A stretch of 64,000 nucleotides of DNA, taken from Enterenecus faecium. Lineage in GTDB: Bacteria; Bacillota; Clostridia; Oscillospirales; Oscillospiraceae. The position numbers and the translations under genes were made by a program. Below are positions 8,881 to 17,279 of the stretch, one piece after another. The stretch spans positions 1 to 64,000 of the forward strand of contig DVFO01000090.1 in the NCBI GenBank assembly GCA_018713215.1, read 5' to 3'. The notes under the pieces are model-generated. The model ran no database searches. It saw only the letters and a list, made by a program, of their open reading frames with translations, and was not told the DNA's origin. The stretch's first letter is position 1; every line of letters begins with the position of its first letter.

Positions 8881-9820
8881 AATAGGCCGGGTCCAGTCGA
8901 ATCTTATCCTTTTCTATGGTAAGGTGCAGGTGGGGCCCCGTAGCCATCCCTGTCTCACCCACCAGGGCCACCGTCTGCCCGCAGGTCACGGTATCCCCCT
9001 TTTGAATGAGCAGCTTGCTGCAATGGGCATAAAAAGAACTCACCCCGTTTTTATGGGTGATTTTAAAATACAGCCCAAAGTCGTCGCTCTGGCCGATGTA
9101 CTCCACCACACCGTCGGCAAAGGCCTTGATCTCCGTGCCCTCGTCGGCAGCGATGTCCAGAGCCAGATGGAACTCGTTTTTCTGGGTGATGGGGTTGGTG
9201 CGGTATCCAAAGGTGGAGCTCACCGGCCCGGTCACCGGGCACACCGTCTTCTCCAGCCCCAGCTCGTAGTACTCATAGCTGACATTGGAGGGCAGGGCCA
9301 CCCCGTCCGGGCTGTATTCTTGAGCCACCGCGGTCACCACCTCCGGCGTGGGGGTGGGTGTGGGTGCCGGGGTGGGTTGAGGTGTAGGAGCTGGCGTGGG
9401 GGTTGGTGCAGGGGTCGCCGTTGCCTCTGGCTCCTCCTCTGCGGCCCCACCGTGACCCCTTATGTAGGACTGCCCCAGGTCCTGCTGCTGGCTCAGAAGG
9501 GTCACCTGCTGACCGGCTGCGCTCCCGCTCCCCTGGTCGGTTCCCTCCACCAGCTGCTCCAGCCACGCCACTCCGGGCAACTTCTCCCCCGCCCAAGCCG
9601 CTGCCTGCTGCATCCAGCCCCCCAGGTCCATGTCCGCTTGCAGCATCTGGCGCACCGCCTCCGCCTGGCCGGGAAACACCCCTCGCCCGATAAACACCAA
9701 CAAAAACAGCATGCCGCTGGCCACCAGCTGAATCCCCCAGCGGGCCGCTCCCGGCGCGGCCGCAGGCTTTCCCCGCCGCGCCCCCGCCGGAGTGGAACGC
9801 CGTCTCACCCCTGTGTCCAT
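8864..9820 (-). CDS. SpoIVFA-like membrane-anchored M23 (LytM) domain protein
   Basis: The 318 residues contain a basic cytoplasmic N-terminus, one membrane segment (about 30-46), a linker, a Pro/Thr-rich spacer (about 131-162) and a C-terminal LytM domain (about 190-315). All metal-site residues of an active M23 enzyme are visible: HLALD (H-x3-D), YAH and HLHL (HxH). SpoIVFA proteins usually serve as scaffold and inhibitor of SpoIVFB in the forespore outer membrane. The downstream overlapping M50 gene supports that role. A true endopeptidase (SpoIIQ/SpoIVFA hybrid role) is possible given the intact site. Confidence 0.8.
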   Translation of the reverse strand: MDTGVRRRSTPAGARRGKPAAAPGAARWGIQLVASGMLFLLVFIGRGVFPGQAEAVRQMLQADMDLGGWMQQAAAWAGEKLPGVAWLEQLVEGTDQGSGSAAGQQVTLLSQQQDLGQSYIRGHGGAAEEEPEATATPAPTPTPAPTPQPTPAPTPTPTPEVVTAVAQEYSPDGVALPSNVSYEYYELGLEKTVCPVTGPVSSTFGYRTNPITQKNEFHLALDIAADEGTEIKAFADGVVEYIGQSDDFGLYFKITHKNGVSSFYAHCSKLLIQKGDTVTCGQTVALVGETGMATGPHLHLTIEKDKIRLDPAYYVDPS

Positions 9821-9924
9821 ACGCTCCCTCCCTTGTCCAAATCAACCTAATGCACCCTATGCTCCGGCGAGCTGGAATATTCCCCCGGTGAATTTGTCGA
9901 TTTTGTGAACTTTTTGAAAAGCCA

Positions 9925-9953
9925 TTGACAACCGGGACTGACGCGCCTATAAT
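9925..9953 (+). promoter_or_regulatory. Perfect consensus promoter of the marR-ABC exporter operon
   Basis: TTGACA (9925-9930), a 17-base spacer and TATAAT (9948-9953) are all exact consensus. Transcription should begin near 9960, at the start of the direct repeat that probably binds the MarR protein. A promoter this strong suggests that output is set by repression. Confidence 0.9.
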
Positions 9954-9958
9954 TCCTT

Positions 9959-9982
9959 ATGTTTCTTAATTATGTTACTTAA
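9959..9982 (+). promoter_or_regulatory. Candidate MarR operator (direct repeat at the transcription start)
   Basis: Two 11-base copies, ATGTTTCTTAA (9959-9969) and ATGTTACTTAA (9972-9982), differ at one position and have a 13-base period. The second also contains a GTTA-N2-TAAC dyad. They cover the expected +1 region, so bound protein would block RNA polymerase. Assignment to the adjacent MarR gene is inferred from position. Confidence 0.55.
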
Positions 9983-10022
9983 CCTTTTTGAGGGTTCAGT
10001 ATCAAGATGGGAGGTTATAACA

Positions 10023-10523
10023 TTGAAGGATCAGCAATACCCACGTGCGCTGGAGCTGCTGCGGGAGATGGACCTGCTGCGCCGCACCTGGAAGCTGGCC
10101 ATCCCCAACACCGGAATCAACAAGTCGGAATTTTTCACCCTGTACACCCTGCGCTGTCCCAATGGCCAGGCTCTGTCCTGGGGTGAGGGCTGCTCCAAAG
10201 AGCCTGACCCCATGACCCTGTCCACCCTGGCCAAGGCCATGAAGCAGAGCATGCCGGCGGTGAGTCAGCGCATCACCAAGCTGGAGGAACTGGGCTATGT
10301 CCGGCGGGAGCCGGACCAGCGGGACCGCCGCACCGTGTGGATTCACCTGACGAGCGCGGGCAACGAGCTGCTCCAGACCACCGGCTCTGAGATGTTGGGA
10401 AAGCTGGAGCGTGTGCTCCACCGACTGGACACCCAGGACGGGGTCAACGCCCAGCTACTCATCCAAGCCTTCCACTGCCTGGCCCTGGCAGTGCAAGAGG
10501 AATTTTCCCAGGGCAAACCGTAA
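10023..10523 (+). CDS. MarR family transcriptional regulator
   Basis: The 166-residue protein has a winged-helix fold: recognition-helix region SMPAVSQRITKLEELGYVRRE and the wing DQRDRRTVWIHLT, typical of MarR repressors. The start is set at TTG (10023-10025) because GGGAGG lies seven bases upstream. The more distal ATG at 9972 has no ribosome site and lies within the operator repeat. It is followed after 23 bases by two ABC half-transporters on the same strand, so it very likely autoregulates and controls the exporter in response to a ligand. The ligand is not predictable. Confidence 0.9.
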   Translation: MKDQQYPRALELLREMDLLRRTWKLAIPNTGINKSEFFTLYTLRCPNGQALSWGEGCSKEPDPMTLSTLAKAMKQSMPAVSQRITKLEELGYVRREPDQRDRRTVWIHLTSAGNELLQTTGSEMLGKLERVLHRLDTQDGVNAQLLIQAFHCLALAVQEEFSQGKP

Positions 10524-10546
10524 CTTCTAGGAGGGAACCAGATTTT

Positions 10547-12739
10547 ATGCTGAAACTCAAGCGTTATTTGAAACCCTATGCCGTTTTGTTGTTGATGGGC
10601 ATTGTGTTTCTCTTTGGCCAGGCCATGCTGGAGCTGTCCCTGCCCAACTACATGAGCGACATCGTCAATGTAGGCCTGCAACAGGGAGGCATCACCTCCC
10701 CCGCTCCCCAGGTGATCTCGGCTGATGCCTTCGGTCTCATGGAGCAGTTCATGTCCCAGGAGGACCGGGATGTGGTGGAGGGAGCCTACATGGCCCTGGC
10801 AGACCACCCGGACTATGAGGACCTGTCTGCCACCTTTCCCAAGGCCGCAGACACCGACCTGGCTCTGAACACCCAGGACACCCAGGCCGTGGAGACCGCC
10901 TTTGGCCGGGCCAGCTACGCCTTGACCCAGGTCATGAGCCAGGCCTCTGGCTCCAGCGAGGACGACCATGCTTCCATGTCTGAGGGACTCCAGGCCCTGG
11001 GGCAGATGTTGGCCCAGCCCCAGGCTCAAGAACTCATCCAGCAAGCCATTGACGTGGCATCCCAGACACCGGATACCATGCTGGAGCAGACAGGTGTGGC
11101 CATGGTCAAGGCCTTCTATCAGCAGTTGGGCGCTGACACCGACGCCATTCAGACCCACTACATCCTCACCACGGGTGGACGCATGGCCGTGTTGGCGGTG
11201 CTGCTCACCCTGTGCGCCGTGGCCGCTGGCTACTGCATGGCCCGCATGGGCGCCGGGGTCGCCCGGGACCTGCGCCGGGATGTGTTCACCAAGGTCACCT
11301 ACTTCAACAACGATGAGATGGACCGCTTCTCCGGGGCCACCCTCATCACCCGTTCCACCAACGACATCACCCAGGTGCAGAACTTCCTGAGTATGGGCCT
11401 GCGGTTGCTGTGCTTTGCCCCCATCATGGGCATCGGCGGCCTCATCATGGGCCTGTCCACCTGCGTCAACCTGGCCTGGGTGCTGGCTCTGGCCCTCATC
11501 GTCATGCTGGGCCTGCTGCTGGTGCTCTTTGCCGTGGCCATGCCCCGCTTTAAGAAGATGCAGGCCCTGGTGGACCGCCTCAACCTGGTCAGCCGGGAAG
11601 AGATCGGCGGCCTGATGGTGGTTCGGGCCTTCTCCAATCAAAAGTTCATGCAGGACCGCTTTGAAAAGGCCAACGGGGATTTGACCTCCAACACCCTCTT
11701 CGTCAACCGGGCCATGGCCACCATGATGCCCGCCATGACCCTGGTGATGAACGGTCTGTCCCTGCTCATCGTGTGGTTCGGCGGCAAGCAGATCGCCGCC
11801 AGCAACTTGCAGGTGGGCGACATGATGGCCTTCATTCAGTACGCCATGCATGTCATCATGAGCTTCTTGTTCATCAGCATGATGTTTATCATGGTGCCCC
11901 GGGCCTCCGTGTCCGCTGAGCGTATCAACGAGATTCTCCAGACGGAGGTGCAGGTCAAGGACAGCGACCACCCCACCCACCTGAGCCAGCCTGTGAAGGG
12001 CGTGGTGGAGTTCCGGGATGTGTCCTTCCGCTACCCCGGCGCCGACGCCGACGTGCTGGAGCACGTGAGCTTTGTGGCCCGGCCCGGACAGACCACCGCT
12101 TTCATCGGCTCCACGGGTTCGGGTAAATCCACCCTCATCAACCTCATCCCCCGCTTCCACGACGTCAGCGAGGGCAGCATCACCCTGGACGGGGTGGACA
12201 TCCGGGATCTACCCCAGAAGGAACTGCGGGACGCCATCGGCTACGTGCCCCAGAAGGGCCTGCTGCTCCGGGGCACCGTAGAGAGCAACCTGCGGTACGG
12301 CAATCCCGACGCCTCTCAGGACACCATCGACACCAGCGCCCGCATCGCCCAGGCCTCCGAGTTCATCTCCCACCTGGACCAGGGCATGCAGACCCCCATC
12401 AGCCAGGGCGGCACCAACGTCTCCGGCGGACAGCGGCAGCGTCTGTCCATTGCCCGGGCTCTGGCCAAAGAGGCCCCGGTGTATATCTTCGACGACACCT
12501 TCTCCGCTCTGGACTTTAAGACCGACGCCCAGCTCCGGGCCGCTCTGAAGGAGTACACCACCCAGGCCACCGTCCTCATCGTGGCCCAGCGGGTATCCAC
12601 CATTCTGGACGCCGACCAGATTCTGGTGCTGGACCAGGGCAAGGTGGTGGGCTGCGGCACCCATCAGGAGCTGATGCGCACCTGCAAGACCTATCAGGAG
12701 ATTGCCCAAAGTCAGCTTTCAAAGGAGGAATTGGCATAA
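10547..12739 (+). CDS. ABC exporter half-transporter 1 (permease-ATPase fusion, degenerate ATP site, large ectodomain)
   Basis: The 730-residue protein has a type IV exporter fold. TM1 (about 12-32) is followed by an unusually long, acidic, helix-rich segment of roughly 150 residues before TM2 (about 215), probably extracytoplasmic. The ATPase domain shows Walker A GSTGSGKST (about 520), signature VSGGQ (about 625) and Walker B IFDDTFSALD (about 648-657), in which the catalytic Glu is replaced by Asp. That is the hallmark of the inactive-site subunit in heterodimeric exporters such as TM287/288, LmrCD and BmrCD. Its stop overlaps the next start (TAATG). It probably exports drugs or peptides. 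Confidence 0.92.
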   Translation: MLKLKRYLKPYAVLLLMGIVFLFGQAMLELSLPNYMSDIVNVGLQQGGITSPAPQVISADAFGLMEQFMSQEDRDVVEGAYMALADHPDYEDLSATFPKAADTDLALNTQDTQAVETAFGRASYALTQVMSQASGSSEDDHASMSEGLQALGQMLAQPQAQELIQQAIDVASQTPDTMLEQTGVAMVKAFYQQLGADTDAIQTHYILTTGGRMAVLAVLLTLCAVAAGYCMARMGAGVARDLRRDVFTKVTYFNNDEMDRFSGATLITRSTNDITQVQNFLSMGLRLLCFAPIMGIGGLIMGLSTCVNLAWVLALALIVMLGLLLVLFAVAMPRFKKMQALVDRLNLVSREEIGGLMVVRAFSNQKFMQDRFEKANGDLTSNTLFVNRAMATMMPAMTLVMNGLSLLIVWFGGKQIAASNLQVGDMMAFIQYAMHVIMSFLFISMMFIMVPRASVSAERINEILQTEVQVKDSDHPTHLSQPVKGVVEFRDVSFRYPGADADVLEHVSFVARPGQTTAFIGSTGSGKSTLINLIPRFHDVSEGSITLDGVDIRDLPQKELRDAIGYVPQKGLLLRGTVESNLRYGNPDASQDTIDTSARIAQASEFISHLDQGMQTPISQGGTNVSGGQRQRLSIARALAKEAPVYIFDDTFSALDFKTDAQLRAALKEYTTQATVLIVAQRVSTILDADQILVLDQGKVVGCGTHQELMRTCKTYQEIAQSQLSKEELA

Positions 12740-14562
12740 TGGCAGGACCTATGAGACACGGCCCCATGGGCGGCCGTAACCCGATGGGAGAAAAGGCAGC
12801 CGATTTCAAGGGCACCATGATCAAGCTGCTGGGCTACATGAAGCGCTATCTCCCCATGCTCATCATCGCTCTGGTGTGCGCCATTGCGGGCACCGCATTT
12901 TCCATCCTTGGTCCTAAGATTCTGGGCCAAGCCACCACCAAGCTGTTTGAAGGCTTGATGGCTATGATTGCCGGTACTGGCTCCATTGACTTTGACGCTC
13001 TGGCCCAGATTTTGCTGTTCCTGGGCGGCCTGTACCTGTTCAGCGCCCTGCTCAACTACGTCCTGGGCTGGCTCATGGCGGGTATCGCCACCAAAGTCAG
13101 CTACACCATGCGCACGGACATCAGCCAGAAGATCGACCGTCTGCCCATGTCCTACTTTGACAAGGTGTCCCACGGCGAAGTGCTCAGCCGTATCACCAAT
13201 GACGTGGACTCCGTCACCCAGACTCTGAACCAGAGCCTGTCCCAGGTGGTCACCCAGGTTACCCTGCTGCTGGGCGTGCTCATCATGATGCTGTCCATCA
13301 GCCCCTGGATGACCCTGGTTGCCCTGTGCATCCTCCCAGTGTGCCTGATCATCGTCACCAGCGTCATCCGCCACAGCCAGAAGTTCTTCCGCAGCCAGCA
13401 GGAGTACCTGGGCCACGTCAACGGCCACGTGGAGGAGATGTATGGCGCCCATGTGGTGGTCACCGCCTTCAACGGACAGGAGGACTCCATCCGAGACTTC
13501 AACGAGATGAACGAGAAGCTCTACCACAGCGCCTGGAAGAGCCAGTTCCTCAGCGGTCTAATGATGCCTCTGATGAACTTTGCCAGCAACCTGGGCTATG
13601 TGGCCATCTGTGTGCTGGGCGGCTTCCTGGCCCTGAACCAGGCCATCACCGTGGGTGACATTCAGGCCTTCATCCAGTATGTACGCCAGTTCACTCAGCC
13701 CATCAACCAGCTGGCCAACATCTCCAACCAGCTCCAGCTCACCGCTGCCGCCGCCGAGCGGGTGTTCCTCTTCCTGGAGGAGCCGGAAGAGGAAGCCGAC
13801 CCGGTGCCCGCCGTGGACCCCGAATCCATCGACGGCTCGGTACAATTTGCCCATGTGAACTTCGGCTATCTGCCGGATAAGACCATCATCCACGACTTCT
13901 CCGCCTCCATCCAGCCGGGCACCAAGGTGGCCATCGTAGGCCCCACCGGAGCCGGCAAGACCACCATCGTCAAGCTGCTCATGCGCTTCTACGACGTCAA
14001 CCAGGGAGCCATCCTCCTCAGCGGCTACGACGTGCGCCAGTTCGCCCGGGGCGAGATGCGGGACGCCTTCGGTATGGTGCTCCAGGACACCTGGCTGTAC
14101 AACGACACCATCATGGAAAACATCCGCTTCGGCCGTCTGTCTGCCACCGACGAAGAGGTGCTCCAGGCCGCCAAAGCCGCTCAGGTGGACCACTTCGTGC
14201 GCACTCTCCCTCACGGCTACGACACGGTGCTCAACGAGGACGCCAGCAACATCAGCCAGGGCCAGAAGCAGCTGCTCACCATCGCCCGCACCATCCTCTC
14301 GGACCCCAAGATTCTCATTTTGGACGAGGCCACGTCCAGTGTGGACACCCGCACTGAGGTGGCCATCCAGACTGCCATGGACCGCCTCACCCAGGGCCGC
14401 ACCAGCTTCATCATCGCCCACCGGCTGTCCACCATCCGCAACGCCGACGTCATCCTGGTGATGAAGGACGGCGACATCGTGGAGACTGGTACCCACCAGC
14501 AGCTGCTGGACCAGAATGGCTTCTATGCCAATCTGTACAACAGCCAGTTTGCCACCACCTAA
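12739..14562 (+). CDS. ABC exporter half-transporter 2 (permease-ATPase fusion, canonical ATP site)
   Basis: The 607-residue partner has six membrane helices with no ectodomain insert, then an ATPase domain with Walker A GPTGAGKTT (about 400), signature SQGQKQ (about 505) and Walker B LILDEATSSVD with the catalytic Glu (about 527). Compared with subunit 1, the signature motif is the variant one and the Walker B the canonical one, so the pair should form one active and one degenerate ATP site. Translation is coupled to the upstream gene by a one-base overlap. The N-terminus is Met/Gly/Pro-rich and basic. A bidirectional terminator ends the operon. Confidence 0.93.
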   Translation: MAGPMRHGPMGGRNPMGEKAADFKGTMIKLLGYMKRYLPMLIIALVCAIAGTAFSILGPKILGQATTKLFEGLMAMIAGTGSIDFDALAQILLFLGGLYLFSALLNYVLGWLMAGIATKVSYTMRTDISQKIDRLPMSYFDKVSHGEVLSRITNDVDSVTQTLNQSLSQVVTQVTLLLGVLIMMLSISPWMTLVALCILPVCLIIVTSVIRHSQKFFRSQQEYLGHVNGHVEEMYGAHVVVTAFNGQEDSIRDFNEMNEKLYHSAWKSQFLSGLMMPLMNFASNLGYVAICVLGGFLALNQAITVGDIQAFIQYVRQFTQPINQLANISNQLQLTAAAAERVFLFLEEPEEEADPVPAVDPESIDGSVQFAHVNFGYLPDKTIIHDFSASIQPGTKVAIVGPTGAGKTTIVKLLMRFYDVNQGAILLSGYDVRQFARGEMRDAFGMVLQDTWLYNDTIMENIRFGRLSATDEEVLQAAKAAQVDHFVRTLPHGYDTVLNEDASNISQGQKQLLTIARTILSDPKILILDEATSSVDTRTEVAIQTAMDRLTQGRTSFIIAHRLSTIRNADVILVMKDGDIVETGTHQQLLDQNGFYANLYNSQFATT

Positions 14563-14571
14563 CCCAAGCAA

Positions 14572-14618
14572 AAAAGAACGGCACAGGTTTTCTCAAAGAA
14601 ACCTGTGCCGTTCTTTGT
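14572..14618. terminator. Bidirectional intrinsic terminator
   Basis: Arms of 18 bases (core AACGGCACAGGTTT / AAACCTGTGCCGTT) enclose a ten-base loop. An A-run lies on the left and a T-run on the right, so the element works for the ABC operon (plus) and for the LUD gene (minus), which converge here. Confidence 0.9.
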
Positions 14619-14623
14619 ATCCA

Positions 14624-15265
14624 TCAATATCCCAGTTCCTCGCCTACCAGGATCACCTTGATGCGGCCGGGGACCCGCTGCTGGCGGTGAATCACCGTGG
14701 TACAGCAGATGCGGTCCGGACTGTGGCAGTCCTCACAGCGTCCGGTGACGGTGCAGGGGGTCTTCTTGTGCAGCCGCACGGCGTTGGCCGGAGCGGCCAC
14801 CTGCTCCACCCGGGCCACTGCCGCCTCCAAATCGGGTACAATCTTGTTGTATCCCACCACACAGATGACACTCTTGGGACCATAGGTCATGGCGGCCACC
14901 CGGTTGGCGTTGCCGTCCACATTGTACAGCTCTCCCTGCTCGGTCACGGCGTTACAGCTGGTGAGATAACAGTCGGCAAAAAAGGCCTTGCGCAGGACCA
15001 GGTCAATCTCCTCCTGGGGCACGGCCTCCCGGTCATAGAACTCGTAGTCGCCGCTGCGCAGAAGGTCCATGATGCCCGCCTCACTCAACGTCATGCTTCC
15101 TCCACAGGCAACCGTGCACCCCTTGGGCAACAGTTCCTGCACCAGCTTTCGGGCGTCCTCCAGGGTGGGCGCATAGTAGGCAGTCATATGGTTCTCTTCC
15201 AGCTTCTTGGCGGTGCGCTCAATGAGCTTCTTCCGCACCAGAGCCATAGGTTCGTGATTGGTCAT
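14624..15265 (-). CDS. LUD domain protein (LutC/YkgG-like, DUF162)
   Basis: The 213-residue protein belongs to the LUD superfamily: KKLEENHM...ARKLVQELLPKG near the N-terminus, VACGGSMTLSEAGI near 60-75, the D/E-rich region, and GPKSVICVVGYNKIV near 150. LutC takes part with LutA and LutB in L-lactate oxidation. Stand-alone LUD proteins like this one, with a Cys-containing C-terminal tail (C-x2-C and CC), are common in anaerobes and lack a firm role. The ATG at 15263-15265 has an AGGAGAG ribosome site. There are no lut partners nearby. Confidence 0.82.
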   Translation of the reverse strand: MTNHEPMALVRKKLIERTAKKLEENHMTAYYAPTLEDARKLVQELLPKGCTVACGGSMTLSEAGIMDLLRSGDYEFYDREAVPQEEIDLVLRKAFFADCYLTSCNAVTEQGELYNVDGNANRVAAMTYGPKSVICVVGYNKIVPDLEAAVARVEQVAAPANAVRLHKKTPCTVTGRCEDCHSPDRICCTTVIHRQQRVPGRIKVILVGEELGY

Positions 15266-15452
15266 GGCGGCCTCTCTCCTTTTTGTAAAATGGATGCTTC
15301 CATTGTACTCCATTTTTCCCAGGGTGTACAGGGCCTTTTCTTCTCCACTCGTCTTTCAAAATTCTTAATAAAACCTTGATGATATTCTCAATCCCCCATG
15401 GTATACTCAGGGAGAATTTGATAAACCTGCATTCTTTTTGGAGGCGGTAGCC

Positions 15453-16232
15453 ATGACGGATTCCTTCACCTTTTCTCTCTCCCCCCTGGACACCGAAGCC
15501 CTGCTCCCCCAGCTCGCTGCGGCGCTGGAAAAGCGAGTGGAGCTCCACTCCCGTCAGCGACTCCCCGGCCTGTGGCAGGTCACCGACAAGCTCTCGAACG
15601 CAGAGCGTGGCTCCCAGCCTGTGGCAAACCATCGCAAACATCTGCGCCAGTTTCTGGGGCTTGTACTCTGGGTGCTGGGCCTACTGATGTTGGCCCCCGG
15701 GCTCATCGACCCCCAGGAACTGTTTGTCCCGCTGATAGCAGGAGCCTGCGCCTTCTTCTTGGGCCAGCTGACCCTCTGGCTCTACCAGCGCACCCTGCTG
15801 GCCATTCTGGACTTGGCCTGCGGTCTCTTCCTGTGCATGTCTGCCCTGGGCGCTCCCAATCAGATGCTGGGTCTGCTGTGGGCAGCGGTTCCCTGCCTAC
15901 TGGTAAGTGTCGCCGTCCTGCCCTCTCGGCGGTGTCAACGCACCACTTTTGAGAAGGAGGCACGGAACCTTCTTGCCAAGTACCAGGACCTCAAGCCCCA
16001 CACCATCCAAGCCGTGTTTGACCATCAAGGCCTTACCGTGTCCTTGCCAAAGGACAACCCCAGCGTATACCCCTATTCCACTGTGTCCTTCTTTGTGGAG
16101 ACCCCCGATCTGCTTCTCCCCTTTTTCCAGGATACAGTGCTTCTCCTGCCCAAGTACGATCTGACCACCGGGACCATGGACCAGCTGCGCACCCTGCTGG
16201 CCCAACAGACCCCCTATGAAATTCTGGAATAA
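15453..16232 (+). CDS. Membrane protein of unknown function with YcxB-like C-terminal domain
   Basis: I do not recognise this gene with certainty. The 259 residues have a soluble N-terminal part (1-70), four hydrophobic segments (about 75-175) and a C-terminal soluble domain with alternating beta strands. That domain contains FDHQGLTVSLP and the LLLPK segment near the end, resembling the YcxB-like domain of small Gram-positive membrane proteins. The start follows GGAGGCGG at good spacing. It precedes an XRE-type membrane-anchored regulator by 98 bases on the same strand. No catalytic motif is visible. Confidence 0.65.
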   Translation: MTDSFTFSLSPLDTEALLPQLAAALEKRVELHSRQRLPGLWQVTDKLSNAERGSQPVANHRKHLRQFLGLVLWVLGLLMLAPGLIDPQELFVPLIAGACAFFLGQLTLWLYQRTLLAILDLACGLFLCMSALGAPNQMLGLLWAAVPCLLVSVAVLPSRRCQRTTFEKEARNLLAKYQDLKPHTIQAVFDHQGLTVSLPKDNPSVYPYSTVSFFVETPDLLLPFFQDTVLLLPKYDLTTGTMDQLRTLLAQQTPYEILE

Positions 16233-16330
16233 TCCCTGGATTTTTTGCTCTCTCCCCCGATTCTACTTCTGAGGGGTGTTCCTTCCCCCCTCTTTCTGCT
16301 ATACTTGCAGCCAAGAGAGGGGGCACATCC

Positions 16331-17224
16331 ATGGACCTTGTGAAAATCGGGGCGTACATCGCCAGCAAGCGGAAGGCATTGGGGCTGACCCAAAAACAGG
16401 TGGCAGAACAGCTGGGCATGAGCGACAAGTCGGTCTCCAAATGGGAGCGGGGTATCTGCCTGCCAGACGTGTCCATCTACCTGGAGCTGTGCGAAATTCT
16501 GGGCATCACCATCAACGAGTTTCTCGCCGGAGAAGACATCCCCCGGGAGGATCTCCCGGCCAAATCGGAAGACAACCTCATTCAGGTGACCCAGGACAGC
16601 CAGCACCGACAGCGAAGGCTCAAGCGGGTCATCGCCACCCTGGTATCTCTCACCCTGCTGGTGGGCGGCTGTCTGGGCGGGGTCCTCTACAGGCACTTCT
16701 CCCAACCTCAAAACTACATCCAGGCACTGGACCAGAATAGCCCGGAGGTAATGACAGCGGAGCTATTGTCCCAGAACGATGGAGCCATGCTCTTCCGGTT
16801 TTACGCCAAAAAACCTTATCACCAACTGACGGTATACCAGTATGAGTATCGCTCCGGAGAGCTGGTAGGCAAAACAGCGGTGGCAGATCTTTTATCCACA
16901 GGCGAAACCGCCTGGTCCGACGGTATGCTGGCCTTCATTCCGGAATTTGAAGCTTCCAGAGTCCGTCTGGTGGTCACCAACGATGGCACCACGCACACCA
17001 AGGAACTCCCCATTCTAGAGGGTGTCGAGGACATTACCTCCTACATCCGAGGCTCCACTCAGGTAGAGGGAACCCTTCCCATCTCTGATGATGCTGAGCA
17101 AGGTCTGCTGGCTCTGGGCTATGGGAAATGGGGACTGGCTCCCCTCTCCCTAGAGCAATTGGAGCAGGGACACGCAGAGCCATCCATGGACTATGCATAT
17201 TACTTTTCCGTGGTCTTCTCATAA
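16331..17224 (+). CDS. Membrane-anchored XRE-family HTH regulator
   Basis: The 297 residues start with a lambda-repressor-type HTH (about 7-60: LGLTQKQVAEQLGMSDKSVSKWERG). A linker, a single membrane segment (about 97-118) and an extracytoplasmic C-terminal domain of about 175 residues with no recognised family follow. A DNA-binding domain tethered to a possible sensor outside the membrane suggests one-step signalling, but the ligand and targets are unknown. Its upstream neighbour is the YcxB-like membrane protein. A hairpin terminator lies 18 bases past the stop. Confidence 0.8.
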   Translation: MDLVKIGAYIASKRKALGLTQKQVAEQLGMSDKSVSKWERGICLPDVSIYLELCEILGITINEFLAGEDIPREDLPAKSEDNLIQVTQDSQHRQRRLKRVIATLVSLTLLVGGCLGGVLYRHFSQPQNYIQALDQNSPEVMTAELLSQNDGAMLFRFYAKKPYHQLTVYQYEYRSGELVGKTAVADLLSTGETAWSDGMLAFIPEFEASRVRLVVTNDGTTHTKELPILEGVEDITSYIRGSTQVEGTLPISDDAEQGLLALGYGKWGLAPLSLEQLEQGHAEPSMDYAYYFSVVFS

Positions 17225-17242
17225 TGATCATACACGTTTTCA

Positions 17243-17275
17243 AGCCACCTACCCTTCTCTCTGGGGTAGGTGGCT
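17243..17275. terminator. Intrinsic terminator between convergent genes
   Basis: Arms AGCCACCTACCC / GGGTAGGTGGCT (17243-17275) with a T-rich tail on the plus strand. It lies between the XRE gene and the convergent tetR gene. Confidence 0.75.
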
Positions 17276-17279
17276 CGTT

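Noticed and set aside
9331..9430. Tandem repeats in the M23 gene as a possible repeat element or CRISPR-like array
   Set aside because: They are short Pro/Thr codons of a flexible protein spacer, in frame, with no spacers. The same applies to the Pro/Thr-rich part of the lipoprotein gene near 42400.
9972..10022. ATG start 17 codons upstream for the MarR gene
   Set aside because: No ribosome site, and it lies inside the operator repeat just after the promoter. TTG at 10023 has an ideal GGGAGG.
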